A DNA stretch of 64,000 bases from Bin103 sp002238925 (lineage in GTDB: Bacteria; Spirochaetota; Spirochaetia; SZUA-6; Bin103). The stretch lies in assembly GCA_965208065.1 (NCBI GenBank), contig OZ242313.1, positions 496,001 through 560,000 of the forward strand, written 5' to 3'. The notes beneath the pieces are model-generated. The model ran no database searches. It had not been told where the DNA came from and was given only the letters and a program-made list of their open reading frames with translations. The stretch's first letter is position 1. Each line of letters opens with the position of its first letter. Shown here one piece after another: positions 25,929 to 33,931 of this stretch. A program made the translations under genes and the position numbers.

Positions 25929-26782
25929 GACAACCATCCAGACAGCATCCGCGGCGAAGAGGCACCTTTCGCAGACCGTTACGCGTGATCCGCGTACTCT
26001 CGGAGGGCAAGGTCACGGAGCCTGGCTATCTGAACCTGTGGGCACGCCTCAATCGACACAACGTGCGCCTCGATGTCAACGACAGGGGAATGACACCGGA
26101 CGCCCTGGTCCGTCGCGCGAAGCAGCATATGAAGCGGAACCTGCGATCAAGACCTTCAGAGCGAGAGTTCGATGAGATCTGGTGCGTGTTTGACGTGGAC
26201 CAGCACGCCAACCTTGCACAGGCCATCGACGATGCTCGACAGAGTGAGATCAATATCGCGATCTCGAATCCCTGCTTCGAGCTTTGGCTGGTGCTGCATC
26301 GGGAAGAGCAGACCGCCCACGTCGACCGCCATGACATCCAACAGCGCTCGGACGAACTCCAACTCACTGCCAACAAGCACGTGCTGCCCGCGGCCGAGCC
26401 GATCCTGGTTGATGGCGTGGAGAATGCGAAGCAGCGCGCCAGAGCGCTCGACCGCTGGCACGCCGGCAACGGCTCTCCGCGTCGTGAGAACCCGAGCACC
26501 GACGTGTGGCGGCTTGTCGATCGGCTACGGGCCGGACTGCGCGGGTCGACGCCTCGGCACCCGACCCGCGGGGTTAGTTCTTGGACTTGTCGACCAGGCG
26601 TTCCTTGGCGATCCAGGGCATCATGGAGCGCAGCTTGGCGCCGACTTCCTCGAGCTGGTGGCCGGCATGGTCGGAGCGCATGTTCAGGAAGCCCTGGCGG
26701 CCGGAGCGGTTCTCGTCCATCCAGCGGCGCGCGAAGCTGCCATCCTGGATCTCGGCCAGGATCTTCTTCATCTCGCCCTTGA
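25925..26782 (+). CDS. RloB-like protein, 3' end run-on into ilvC
   Basis: The N-terminal ~200 residues carry RloB features: VIRVLSEGKVTEPGYLNLW (Toprim-like acidic strand), EIWCVFDVDQHANL and ISNPCFELWLVLH. A helical C-terminal part ends around DVWRLVDRLRAG (near 26550). From there the frame continues for about 75 Arg/Ser/Pro-rich residues antisense to the 3' end of ilvC, which does not look like protein. Most likely the native stop was lost when the module was joined to ilvC. GTG start overlaps the RloA-like stop. Probable role: nuclease or translation-blocking effector in defence, by analogy. Confidence 0.78.
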   Translation: MRQPSRQHPRRRGTFRRPLRVIRVLSEGKVTEPGYLNLWARLNRHNVRLDVNDRGMTPDALVRRAKQHMKRNLRSRPSEREFDEIWCVFDVDQHANLAQAIDDARQSEINIAISNPCFELWLVLHREEQTAHVDRHDIQQRSDELQLTANKHVLPAAEPILVDGVENAKQRARALDRWHAGNGSPRRENPSTDVWRLVDRLRAGLRGSTPRHPTRGVSSWTCRPGVPWRSRASWSAAWRRLPRAGGRHGRSACSGSPGGRSGSRPSSGARSCHPGSRPGSSSSRP

Positions 26783-27590
26783 TGCGGTCGTCGATCAGGC
26801 GCGCGCCCGATACGTAGTCGCCGTATTCTGCGGTGTCGGACACCGAGTAGCGCATCAGCGACATGCCGCCCTCGTAGATCAGGTCGACGATCAGCTTCAC
26901 CTCGTGGATGGTCTCGAAGTAGGCCATCTCCGGGGCGTAGCCGGCCTCGATCAGCGTCTCGTAGCCGGCCTGCATCAGGTGGGTCAGGCCGCCGCACAGC
27001 ACCGACTGCTCGCCGAACAGGTCGGTCTCGGTCTCCTCGCGAAAATTGGTTTCGATTACCCCGGCGCGCGCGCCGCCGATCGCCGCGGCGTACGCCAGGG
27101 CCAGGTTCTTGCCGCTGCCGGAGGCGTCGTTGGCCACCGCCACCAGGCACGGCACGCCGTAGCCCAGCTCATACTGGCGGCGCACGGTGTGGCCGGGGCC
27201 CTTGGGGGCCACCATGGTCACGTCCACGTCGGCTTCCGGCTCGATCATTCCGAAGTGGATGTTGAAGCCGTGGGCGAACATCAGGTTGTTGCCGGCCGCC
27301 AAGCCCGGCTTGATGTCGCGCGCGTAGATTTCCGACTGCAGATGGTCGGGGACCAGCATCATGATGGCGTCCGCCCAGGCGGCGGCGGCGGCGGTATCCA
27401 GCACCGGTATGCCGGTCTCCTTCACCTTGGCCGCGCTGGCGCTGTCGGGACGCAGCCCCACGGCCACCTCCACGCCCGAGTCGCGCAGATTGTTGGCGTG
27501 CGCGAACCCCTGGCTGCCATATCCGATCACCGCCACTTTCTTGTCGGCAATCCACTGGCGATCGATATCATCCTCGTAATAGACCTGCAT
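26574..27590 (-). CDS. ilvC: Ketol-acid reductoisomerase (NADP+), class I
   Basis: Second common step of valine, leucine and isoleucine synthesis: Mg2+-dependent alkyl migration and NADPH reduction of acetolactate. 338 aa, the class I (short) length. The nucleotide loop is VAVIGYGSQGFAHANNLRDSG near residue 20; VAPKGPGHTVRRQY and the C-terminal knotted domain with ETDLFGEQSVLCGG and FETIHEVKLIVDLIYEGG supply the metal-binding Asp/Glu residues. GGAGGAA precedes the ATG. No other ilv gene is in the window. Confidence 0.97.
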   Translation of the reverse strand: MQVYYEDDIDRQWIADKKVAVIGYGSQGFAHANNLRDSGVEVAVGLRPDSASAAKVKETGIPVLDTAAAAAWADAIMMLVPDHLQSEIYARDIKPGLAAGNNLMFAHGFNIHFGMIEPEADVDVTMVAPKGPGHTVRRQYELGYGVPCLVAVANDASGSGKNLALAYAAAIGGARAGVIETNFREETETDLFGEQSVLCGGLTHLMQAGYETLIEAGYAPEMAYFETIHEVKLIVDLIYEGGMSLMRYSVSDTAEYGDYVSGARLIDDRIKGEMKKILAEIQDGSFARRWMDENRSGRQGFLNMRSDHAGHQLEEVGAKLRSMMPWIAKERLVDKSKN

Positions 27591-27669
27591 GATTCCTCCC
27601 GTTTTTCGGTAGCCGGAGCATACCGGGAACGCCCGCCGCGTGCTATACTACCCACCGTGGGAGTGGACC

Positions 27670-28266
27670 TTGAAAGTCGCTGACATACCGTCGGAGGCAA
27701 TCGTCGCGGCCATTGAGCGGGCGGTGACAACGGTACGGGAGAGGGAAGATCCCGTTGAGCTCAAGGAATTCCGCGCACTGTTCAAGAAACACGTACCCTT
27801 CAACCTGCGCGGCTACGTAACAGCCTACCTGCTCAAGGAGTTGGCCGGCTCCGGCGGGCGTCCGGAACGGAGCGGGGACGCGCGGCGCGGCGAACCTCGC
27901 CGGCGGCCGCGCCGCGACGGGGAGACCGCCGCAGCCACTCCCGCTGCCGCTGCCGAACCACGCCGGGAACGCGGCGCCGAGCAGCGCCGGCGGCCGCGCC
28001 GGGACGGCGAACCGCCCGCACCCGGCCAGCGCCGCCTGTTTGTCAGCATCGGGCGCAACCGGCGCGTCCAGCCGGACGATCTGGCCGAGCTGATCAGCGG
28101 CTCGGTGGCCGTCGAACGATCCGATCTGGGCGAAATCAGAGTCCTCGACAGCTATTCCTTCGTCGAGGTCCCGGAGGCGGTTGCGGAAGACACCATAGCC
28201 GCGCTTTCCGGAACCAGCTTCAAGGGGCGGCGGATCACGGTCGATTTCGCCCGCGCCAGGAACTGA
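27670..28266 (+). CDS. DbpA-type RNA-binding domain protein
   Basis: 198 aa from TTG 27670, which has GGGAG six bases upstream; a GTG at 27640 lies at or before the apparent -10 element TATACT (27644-27649) and is unlikely. The N-terminal ~55 residues are helical, the middle is a basic disordered linker with a repeated RRRPRRDGE, and the last ~75 residues form the DbpA C-terminal RNA-binding fold (RLFVSIGRNRRVQPDDLAEL, VLDSYSFVEVPEAVAEDTI, GRRITVDFA). No DEAD helicase core is attached. Stand-alone versions are common in spirochaetes; the target RNA is unknown. Confidence 0.82.
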   Translation: MKVADIPSEAIVAAIERAVTTVREREDPVELKEFRALFKKHVPFNLRGYVTAYLLKELAGSGGRPERSGDARRGEPRRRPRRDGETAAATPAAAAEPRRERGAEQRRRPRRDGEPPAPGQRRLFVSIGRNRRVQPDDLAELISGSVAVERSDLGEIRVLDSYSFVEVPEAVAEDTIAALSGTSFKGRRITVDFARARN

Positions 28267-28334
28267 GCACCCCGATCCCGCCGCGCCCCGAGCGCGCGCC
28301 GCCGCGCTGGCCGCCGGCGGGCGGCAGCAACGAG

Positions 28335-28928
28335 GTGTGGCCGCAGGCCGACTTGGCGCAATTGGCGCCGCTGCTGAAGCTGGCGCCGCGCGCGGAGTTG
28401 GAAATTGGCAGCGGCAACGGCAACTTTCTCGCCGCCCACAGCGCCGCGCACCCGCACTCCCTGGTAATCGGCACGGAACTGAAGCTGGAACGGTGCCGCA
28501 AGTGCGCCCGCAAGCTGGCCGCGGCGGGTGCCGGCAACGGCGTCGTCATCCACGGCCGCGCCGAGCAGGTAATCGGCTGGCTGCCGCCCGAGACCCTGGA
28601 CGCGGTGCACATCTACTTTCCGGATCCGTGGCCGAAGCGCCGCCACCGCAAGCGGCGCCTGCTGCGCGGCGGCACGGTGGCGCAACTGGCGCACCTGCTG
28701 CGCCCCGGCGGCTGCCTCCACCTGGTCACCGACTTTTTCGATTACTACCTGCAGGCGGTCGTCCTGCTGCTGCTACGCCCGGACCTTGAGGTCGACCGCG
28801 ACCCCGCCCTGCTGCCGGCGGCGGCCAACCTGTCCCGCTATGGACCGCGCCTGGCGGAACTCGGCAAGAGCATGCTCTGCGTCACCGCGCGCCGGCGCGC
28901 CGCCGTGCACGGAAACGCGGAGAACTAG
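28335..28928 (+). CDS. trmB: tRNA (guanine46-N7)-methyltransferase
   Basis: SAM-dependent formation of m7G46 in the tRNA variable loop. SAM loop ELEIGSGNGNFLAAH near residue 20 and family signature VHIYFPDPWPKRRHRKRRLL near 95, followed by LVTDFFDYY. At 197 aa it is on the short side. The frame is open upstream through LSTPIPPRPERAPPRWPP, which resembles a typical TrmB lead-in but has no ATG, GTG or TTG codon before 28335, so GTG 28335 is used. Confidence 0.9.
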   Translation: MWPQADLAQLAPLLKLAPRAELEIGSGNGNFLAAHSAAHPHSLVIGTELKLERCRKCARKLAAAGAGNGVVIHGRAEQVIGWLPPETLDAVHIYFPDPWPKRRHRKRRLLRGGTVAQLAHLLRPGGCLHLVTDFFDYYLQAVVLLLLRPDLEVDRDPALLPAAANLSRYGPRLAELGKSMLCVTARRRAAVHGNAEN

Positions 28929-28936
28929 CCGGCAGG

Positions 28937-29293
28937 TCAGCGGTTGCGACGCTCCTCGGAAGACTGGCAGCCGATACACAGCAGCGCGTAGGGGATCGCC
29001 TCCAGGCGCTCCCTCGGGATGCGCGCGCCGCACTTCATGCACACGCCGTAGTGGCCGTTGGGAATGCGCGCCAACGCCGATTCGATCAGGTTGAGGCGGC
29101 GCATTTCCTGGGCGCCGAGCGCCTCCAGGGTCTTGCGGTCGACGTCCTCCGAGGCCACGTCGACCAGGTCCTTGGGATCCATGTCTTCCCACAGCTCGCG
29201 GAATTCCGCGTCTTCCTGGGCCAGATGGGCCAGGATATCCTGTTTCAGTGCGGTCAACCGCTGCCGCATAGATTCGGTGAACGCCTTGTCCAA
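28937..29293 (-). CDS. DksA/TraR-family zinc-finger protein
   Basis: 118 aa from TTG 29293, preceded by GGGGAG. Longer in-frame starts would fall inside the promoter at 29377-29405 and encode an unconserved Arg/Gly-rich lead. N-terminal coiled coil (MRQRLTALKQDILAHL), then the DksA core with ALGAQEMRRLNLIESALARI and a four-Cys zinc finger (YGVCMKCGARIP and ALLCIGCQS). DksA proteins bind the RNA polymerase secondary channel with ppGpp. The acidic tip residues in ELWEDMDPKD suggest it is functional. Confidence 0.88.
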   Translation of the reverse strand: MDKAFTESMRQRLTALKQDILAHLAQEDAEFRELWEDMDPKDLVDVASEDVDRKTLEALGAQEMRRLNLIESALARIPNGHYGVCMKCGARIPRERLEAIPYALLCIGCQSSEERRNR

Positions 29294-29376
29294 GCCAGTC
29301 GACTCCCCGCCAGAACACCACCGCGTGCCGGCCCGGCCAAGCTGCGCGGGCTGCACCTGGGTGCGCAGGCTGCGCA

Positions 29377-29405
29377 TATATGGTGAATTATCCACCCCTT
29401 GTCAA
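29377..29405 (-). promoter_or_regulatory. Sigma70-type promoter of the dksA-like gene
   Basis: On the minus strand, TTGACA (29405-29400), a 17-bp spacer, then CATATA/ATATAT (29382-29376). It lies about 85 bp before the chosen TTG start, leaving a leader of about 75 nt. Confidence 0.6.
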
Positions 29406-29461
29406 GGGTAGCAGGAGGGTAGCAGCCGGCTCGAATAGTTGGCCGGCCGGTCGGCTTTTGG

Positions 29462-29490
29462 TTGACAAAACCGTCTAGCGGGCTAATCAT
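29462..29490 (+). promoter_or_regulatory. Promoter of infA
   Basis: A perfect TTGACA at 29462-29467 is followed after 16 bp by TAATCA (29484-29489), about 20 bp before the infA start codon. AAAGGAG at 29499-29505 is the ribosome-binding site. Confidence 0.55.
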
Positions 29491-29510
29491 CACCAGCGAA
29501 AGGAGTTTTC

Positions 29511-29729
29511 TTGGCCAAGGAAGAGGCAATCGAGATTCAGGGCACAGTCAGAGAATCGCTACCCAATACCATGTTCCGCGTCGAGTTGCAGAACGGTCAC
29601 CGGGTGCTCGCGCACCTGTCGGGAAAGATGCGCCGCCATTATATCCGCATCGTGCCCGGCGACCGCGTACGTGTAGCTCTGTCCCCCTACGACCTCACCC
29701 GGGGTCGCATCATCTACCGCGAACACTAG
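29511..29729 (+). CDS. infA: Translation initiation factor IF-1
   Basis: 72 aa single S1/OB-fold protein that binds the 30S A site during initiation. The full family pattern is present: AIEIQGTVRESLPNTMFRVE, GHRVLAHLSGKMRRHYIRI, PGDRVRVALSPYDLTRGRI. The TTG start follows AAAGGAG at a good distance and gives the standard N-terminus. The gene has its own promoter and faces away from the dksA-like gene, so two translation/stringent-response regulators share a 217-bp intergenic region. Confidence 0.97.
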   Translation: MAKEEAIEIQGTVRESLPNTMFRVELQNGHRVLAHLSGKMRRHYIRIVPGDRVRVALSPYDLTRGRIIYREH

Positions 29730-29767
29730 ACAGCCAGCCGGAACCTACAGGAGCCGGCGTCGTCTGC

Positions 29768-29798
29768 CACCACGCCACGCACGATGGCAGGCGTGGTG
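29768..29798 (+). terminator. Hairpin after infA
   Basis: CACCACGCC (29768-29776) and GGCGTGGTG (29790-29798) form a 9-bp perfect stem with a 13-nt loop, 38 bp after the infA stop. There is no T-tract. It could also serve the minus-strand gene ending at 29901. Confidence 0.4.
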
Positions 29799-29900
29799 CG
29801 GACGTCGGCCGGGCGTGGTGGGCGCCGGACGCCGACACGCCGAGGCGGCGGGCCACGTCGGTCAGCTTGGCGTACGAGCATCCAGGCCCCCGCGTGGAGG

Positions 29901-30170
29901 TTATCGCCGTCGCCTCCGCCGCGGCCGCACCGCCTCCGGATGGGCGCAGCCACCTCCCGACCAGTGACGGCAGTCGGCGTAGTAGCACACTGCCTTGCCT
30001 ACTACCGGGCACCGCGCCGGAATCGCCGTGGGGGGGATGTTCCGGGCGATGTTCGGCTCTGCGTCCGGGTTGGGCGCCGGATCCGCGGCGGGCCGTTCCG
30101 GTACGGCCGGCGGTTCCTCGAACAGCAGTTCGAGTTGCTCATCCACGGGCAATCCCGTGACCGGCAGCAT
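29901..30170 (-). CDS. Small cysteine-rich protein
   Basis: 89 aa. The N-terminal half is acidic and Pro-rich (LPVDEQLELLFEEPP); the C-terminal half has four Cys in CPVVGKAVCYYADCRHWSGGGC followed by HPE and a run of Arg. The Cys spacing could bind zinc or an Fe-S cluster. It lies about 100 bp after the Bat-cluster TPR gene on the same strand and may belong to that transcript. I do not recognise the family; the coherent Cys pattern and the length argue for a real gene, but there is no clear ribosome-binding site. Confidence 0.5.
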   Translation of the reverse strand: MLPVTGLPVDEQLELLFEEPPAVPERPAADPAPNPDAEPNIARNIPPTAIPARCPVVGKAVCYYADCRHWSGGGCAHPEAVRPRRRRRR

Positions 30171-30266
30171 CGAGGCGCGCGCGGCGGGCGCCTGGTTCGG
30201 CGCGCGCGGTCGGACTTGCGGTAGAAATCAGCATACCCCCGGCACCATCATACAGCCTTATCGGGG

Positions 30267-30833
30267 TCAGTAACCGCCCGCGCCACCGCCGGCCGGCAAT
30301 GCCGGGGCGGCAGCCGGCTGTGCGCGCAACCGCTCCAGCAGTTCCGAGCCGGCCGCGTCGTCCGGCGGTCCACCGGACGCAGGTGCGGGCGGCGGCGGCG
30401 CGGCGCGCATCCGCCGCAGTGCCAATTCCAGGTTGATCCTGGCATCGGCCCACTCCGGGCCCAGCACCAGCGCGTCGCGAAAGTGCCGCGCCGCCTCCCG
30501 GTATCGGCCCGCCCGGTAATGGGCGTGGCCGAGGTTGAACGCCACCCGGCGGCGCAGGTCCGGAGGCGCGTCCGCCGGAATGCTCCGCAACAGCTCCAGC
30601 CCGGCATCGCTCTCACCCCAGGCCAATTCGGCATTCGCCAGGTTGTAGGCCACCACTGGCGACCCGGCGTGCGCAGCGTCTCGGTAATGGCGGAGCGCGC
30701 GAACCAGGTCGCCGCGCGCGAAGTCGTAGTTGCCCTCCAGGACCGCCACGTGCGGCTGCCGTCCGCCCGCCACCAGTAACAACAGCAGCACCAGCAGCAG
30801 CGCCGGCGCGGTGCTCAGAACGTAGCGCGCCAT
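30267..30833 (-). CDS. TPR protein of the Bat cluster
   Basis: 188 aa. One N-terminal hydrophobic segment (LLLVLLLLLVAGG) anchors or exports it, then about three TPR units (YNLANAELAWGESDAGLELL; AFNLGHAHYRAGRYREAARH; FRDALVLGPEWADARINLEL), and a Pro/Ala/Gly-rich disordered tail. In Bat (aerotolerance) operons a TPR protein with this layout sits after the two VWA proteins. It overlaps the VWA gene before it by 19 bp. Confidence 0.8.
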   Translation of the reverse strand: MARYVLSTAPALLLVLLLLLVAGGRQPHVAVLEGNYDFARGDLVRALRHYRDAAHAGSPVVAYNLANAELAWGESDAGLELLRSIPADAPPDLRRRVAFNLGHAHYRAGRYREAARHFRDALVLGPEWADARINLELALRRMRAAPPPPAPASGGPPDDAAGSELLERLRAQPAAAPALPAGGGAGGY

Positions 30834-31912
30834 CGTACCGCTCGAACCGCCGCGCAGCCGGCCAGTGCCGACAAGGCGATCAGCGCCAGCGCGGCATGGC
30901 GCGGGCGCCGGGTCGCGGCCGGGCGTACCGCATGCCCATCCCGCGCCGCTTCCAGGTATGCGTGCGCCGTGGCCATCGTCTCCGGGAGCCGCGGGTCCGC
31001 AACCACGCCGCCGCTGAGTTGCGCGATCTCCCGCATGGCGCTTCCGTCGCGCGCCGAGTGCTCGCCGCTTGCCGGGCTGCCCGCCGCGCCGTCCTGACCA
31101 ACGCCCTGTGCGGTTCCTTCGGCCTGTCCGGCGGGACGTCCCGGCCTGGCGGTTGCGCCGCCACCGGCGGGGACCGGCGCGCCCGCCGCCGTGCCCACCG
31201 GCACGGCCACGATCGCTACGCCGCCGCGCCCCGCCTGCCGGGCCACCGCCCGCGGATCGCCGGCGCTGCTCTCGCCGTCCGACACCAGCACCACGGTGCG
31301 CGCCGCGCCCGTCCTGCCCGGCAGTTCGAAGCTGGCGTAGCGCAGCGCAGCGGCGAGTTGCGACCCGCCCAGCGCCGGGGCCTGGTCATGCAGCGCCGCG
31401 AGCTGCTGCCGCAGCGCCAAGCGATCGTCGGTGAACGGCAACAGCAGATGACTGTCGTCGCTGAATCCCACCACCGCAACCGGCGCGTCGGGCAGCGCGT
31501 CGACCAGTTCGCCGGCCGCCGTCAGCCCCTGCCGCAACCGGCTCGGCGCCACGTCCGCGACCGCCATGCTGCGCGACAGATCGACCAGGAGGACCACCTC
31601 GCGGCCGCCCGGCGGCGGAACCACCGCCGCGGCGCCGGTTCCCCAGCGCAGGTCGGCGGCACCCAGGATCACGCACGCTACTGCCGCCCAGGTCAGCGCT
31701 CCGTCGGCGCCGCGCTTGAAGCGCAGCACGGCATCCGGCGAAGGGGCCGCCGCCGGCAGCGACGCGACGCGGCGCAAGGCCCGCAGGTCGCGGCGGGCGC
31801 GGCGCGCGGCAGACACCAGCAGCGCGGCCAGCGGCGCCAGCACGGCAAGCAGCAGCAGCAGTCCCGGCTGGTCGACGGTGATCGCACCGAACACGTTCAG
31901 CATCCGCGCCAT
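30815..31912 (-). CDS. VWA-domain membrane protein (BatB-like)
   Basis: 365 aa. Two N-terminal hydrophobic segments (GLLLLLAVLAPLAALLV; LTWAAVACVILGAADL), then a von Willebrand A domain with an intact metal-ion site (VVLLVDLSRSMAVAD gives DxSxS) and a C-terminal hydrophobic segment (HAALALIALSALAGCAAV). A Gly/Ala-rich insert near residue 260 lengthens the domain. ATG 31912 lies five bases after the stop of the BatA-like gene, with GAGGG overlapping that stop. Confidence 0.85.
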   Translation of the reverse strand: MARMLNVFGAITVDQPGLLLLLAVLAPLAALLVSAARRARRDLRALRRVASLPAAAPSPDAVLRFKRGADGALTWAAVACVILGAADLRWGTGAAAVVPPPGGREVVLLVDLSRSMAVADVAPSRLRQGLTAAGELVDALPDAPVAVVGFSDDSHLLLPFTDDRLALRQQLAALHDQAPALGGSQLAAALRYASFELPGRTGAARTVVLVSDGESSAGDPRAVARQAGRGGVAIVAVPVGTAAGAPVPAGGGATARPGRPAGQAEGTAQGVGQDGAAGSPASGEHSARDGSAMREIAQLSGGVVADPRLPETMATAHAYLEAARDGHAVRPAATRRPRHAALALIALSALAGCAAVRAVRWRATF

Positions 31913-31917
31913 GGCCC

Positions 31918-32916
31918 TCAGAACAGCTCCGCCAGCACCACCCGGCGCAGCGCCACGTCGAGCAGCAACACGCACAATGCGGCAAGCAGCAGCGCACGGT
32001 GGCGCGGCTGGCGCGAGACCTGCACCCGGGTGCGCCGATCGATGCGTTCCAGCGTGTCGATCTCGCGGAACACCGCGGTCAGCGCGGCCGGCTCGGCCGC
32101 GGCGAACGAGCGCCCGCCGGTGATCCGCGCCACCCGTTCCAGCAGCGCGGGGTCGTAGCGGCCGCGGTAGCGGCCGCGCTGCGTCAATCCGGTGCGCGGG
32201 TCGGTAATCACGATCTCCGCGTCGCCGGCGCCGCCGATGCCGACGGTATAGATGCGCACACCGCGCGCGGCGGCCAGCGCCGCGGCGGCCTCCGGGGTCA
32301 GTTCGCCGGCATTGTTGTCGCCATCGGTGAGCAGCACGATCACCCGGCCCGGCGCCATGCTGTCCTGCAGGTGCAGCAGGGCCACCGCGATGCCGGTACC
32401 GATGGCGGTGGCATCGCCCAACGACATCACGTCCATCCCGTCGAGGGCTGCGTGCAGGGCGGCCCGGTCGGTCGTCTTGGGAACGCGCAGCACGGCACGG
32501 TCGCTGAAGCTCACCAGGCCGATGGCGTCGTTGGCGCGGCCGGCGACGAAACCGCGAATCACGTGCACCGCGGCGTCCAGGCGGCGCTGTCCGTCCAGGT
32601 CGCTCGCCGCCATGCTCGGCGACTCGTCGAGCGCGATCATCAGGTCGAGTCCGCGGTTCAGGTAGACCTCGTCCGGGCGCACCCGCGCCGGGCCGGCGGC
32701 AGCCACCATCACCAGCGCCGCGGCCAGCCAGAACGGCGCACGGGCGGCGATGGCGAGCACCCGAGCGGCCGCGGAGCGGGCGAGCGGCGCGCCGGCCCAC
32801 CGGTCCAGCGGCGCCCGCAGCATGCCGCCGCGCCCGGGCCGAAAGTGGACCAGGTAGATGGCGGGCGGCAGCAACAGCAGCATGCCGAGCAGCAGCGGCT
32901 GTTCAAAACTCCACAC
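31918..32916 (-). CDS. VWA-domain membrane protein (BatA-like)
   Basis: 332 aa from GTG 32916, with GGAGG six bases upstream; earlier in-frame starts lie inside the preceding gene and give an Arg-rich sequence. N-terminal TM (LLLGMLLLLPPAIYLVHF), a second TM near 60, a VWA domain with DLMIALDESPSM (DxSxS), SLGDATAIGTGIAVALL (metal-site Thr) and VIVLLTDGDNNAG, and a C-terminal TM (RALLLAALCVLLLDVAL). This is the BatA arrangement. It overlaps the preceding gene by 14 bp. Confidence 0.87.
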   Translation of the reverse strand: MWSFEQPLLLGMLLLLPPAIYLVHFRPGRGGMLRAPLDRWAGAPLARSAAARVLAIAARAPFWLAAALVMVAAAGPARVRPDEVYLNRGLDLMIALDESPSMAASDLDGQRRLDAAVHVIRGFVAGRANDAIGLVSFSDRAVLRVPKTTDRAALHAALDGMDVMSLGDATAIGTGIAVALLHLQDSMAPGRVIVLLTDGDNNAGELTPEAAAALAAARGVRIYTVGIGGAGDAEIVITDPRTGLTQRGRYRGRYDPALLERVARITGGRSFAAAEPAALTAVFREIDTLERIDRRTRVQVSRQPRHRALLLAALCVLLLDVALRRVVLAELF

Positions 32917-33931
32917 CGTCGCCTCCTCGCTCCCGCGACGCGCGTTCCTCCAGCACCGCGTCGATCGCCCGTGCCAGCGTGACCAGTTGCGCTGCGGCCG
33001 CATGCATCTCCGTGGCGCCAGCACCGAGACCGGCGAACTTCACCCGATCGGCGGTATCCAGAATCGCAGTCAGGTCGGCACCGAGCCCGCGCGGCAAGCC
33101 CTGATCCGGAAGCGCCGCACGCAGCTCCCCGACGGTCAGGGCGTGTGCCGGCAATGCCAACCGCTCGGCCAGGTAGCCGCGCGCCAACTGGGACAGGCGG
33201 GCATAGAACGCCACGACATCGGCCGGCGCCGCGGGAGCGCCGGCGCCATTGGGGGCAGCGCCGCCGGGAGCGCCGTGCTGCAACCGCTGCACGGCGCGTT
33301 CCAGCTGCACGCGCGGCCGGGTCCGGGAGCGGCGCGCGCGCGCCCGGCCGCCAGCGCCGGCGAGCAGCAATGCGCCGCTGACCAGAAGGTAGGGCACGAC
33401 CAGCACGGCAAGCGCGCCGCCGATCAGCAGCGCCGCGGAGCCAGGCACCGCCATCTGCGCTGCCGGCGGGCGCAGGGCAGGCGCAACTTCGCCGTAGCGC
33501 GGCAGTACGGAAGCGGTAAGAAAGCCGATCCCGGTCAGTTGCAAGGGACCCACGTCGATGGCCGGCAGCTCCCCCACGCCGGGCCGATAGCTGGTGAACC
33601 GCACCCGCACCTCCCAGCTCCCGTCCGTGCGCGGCAGCACTTCCACCGCATGCACCGGCAACCACTCGCTGCCGGCGACCGCGGCCGGCGCGCTGAGCTC
33701 CGCGCCGCCGCGCACCACGATGCGCGCCAACACCGGTTCGCCGGCGACGAACCGCGCGGGCTCGAACTGCACCTCCCACACCGGTTCCGGCTCGGTGCCG
33801 GTCGCCGGACCGGCGCCACCGTCTTCCTGCGCCGCCGCCGGCGCCAGCCCGCACCACGCCGCGGCGATCAGGGCCAGCCATGCCCTGCCGCGCCAGCGCC
33901 CTCGGCAGCGCGCCGGCACGGGCGCGGGCAT
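32903..33931 (-). CDS. Bat-cluster exported protein with one C-terminal membrane segment
   Basis: 342 aa from ATG 33931, which overlaps the DUF58 stop as ATGA. A signal peptide (RAWLALIAAAWCGLAPAAAQ), a periplasmic beta-rich region beginning VWEVQFEPARFVAGEPVLARIV, which is typical of BatD-like or Oxygen-tolerance proteins, then a TM helix (AALLIGGALAVLVVPYLLVSG) and a cytoplasmic helical domain of about 130 residues. It sits between the DUF58 gene and the VWA genes, as BatD relatives often do. Confidence 0.75.
   Translation of the reverse strand: MPAPVPARCRGRWRGRAWLALIAAAWCGLAPAAAQEDGGAGPATGTEPEPVWEVQFEPARFVAGEPVLARIVVRGGAELSAPAAVAGSEWLPVHAVEVLPRTDGSWEVRVRFTSYRPGVGELPAIDVGPLQLTGIGFLTASVLPRYGEVAPALRPPAAQMAVPGSAALLIGGALAVLVVPYLLVSGALLLAGAGGRARARRSRTRPRVQLERAVQRLQHGAPGGAAPNGAGAPAAPADVVAFYARLSQLARGYLAERLALPAHALTVGELRAALPDQGLPRGLGADLTAILDTADRVKFAGLGAGATEMHAAAAQLVTLARAIDAVLEERASRERGGDGVEF

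Noticed and set aside
29710..30012. Minus-strand frame containing LTDVARRLGVSASG, which resembles a helix-turn-helix
   Set aside because: A single short match in an otherwise low-complexity frame that overlaps infA and the hairpin; likely chance.
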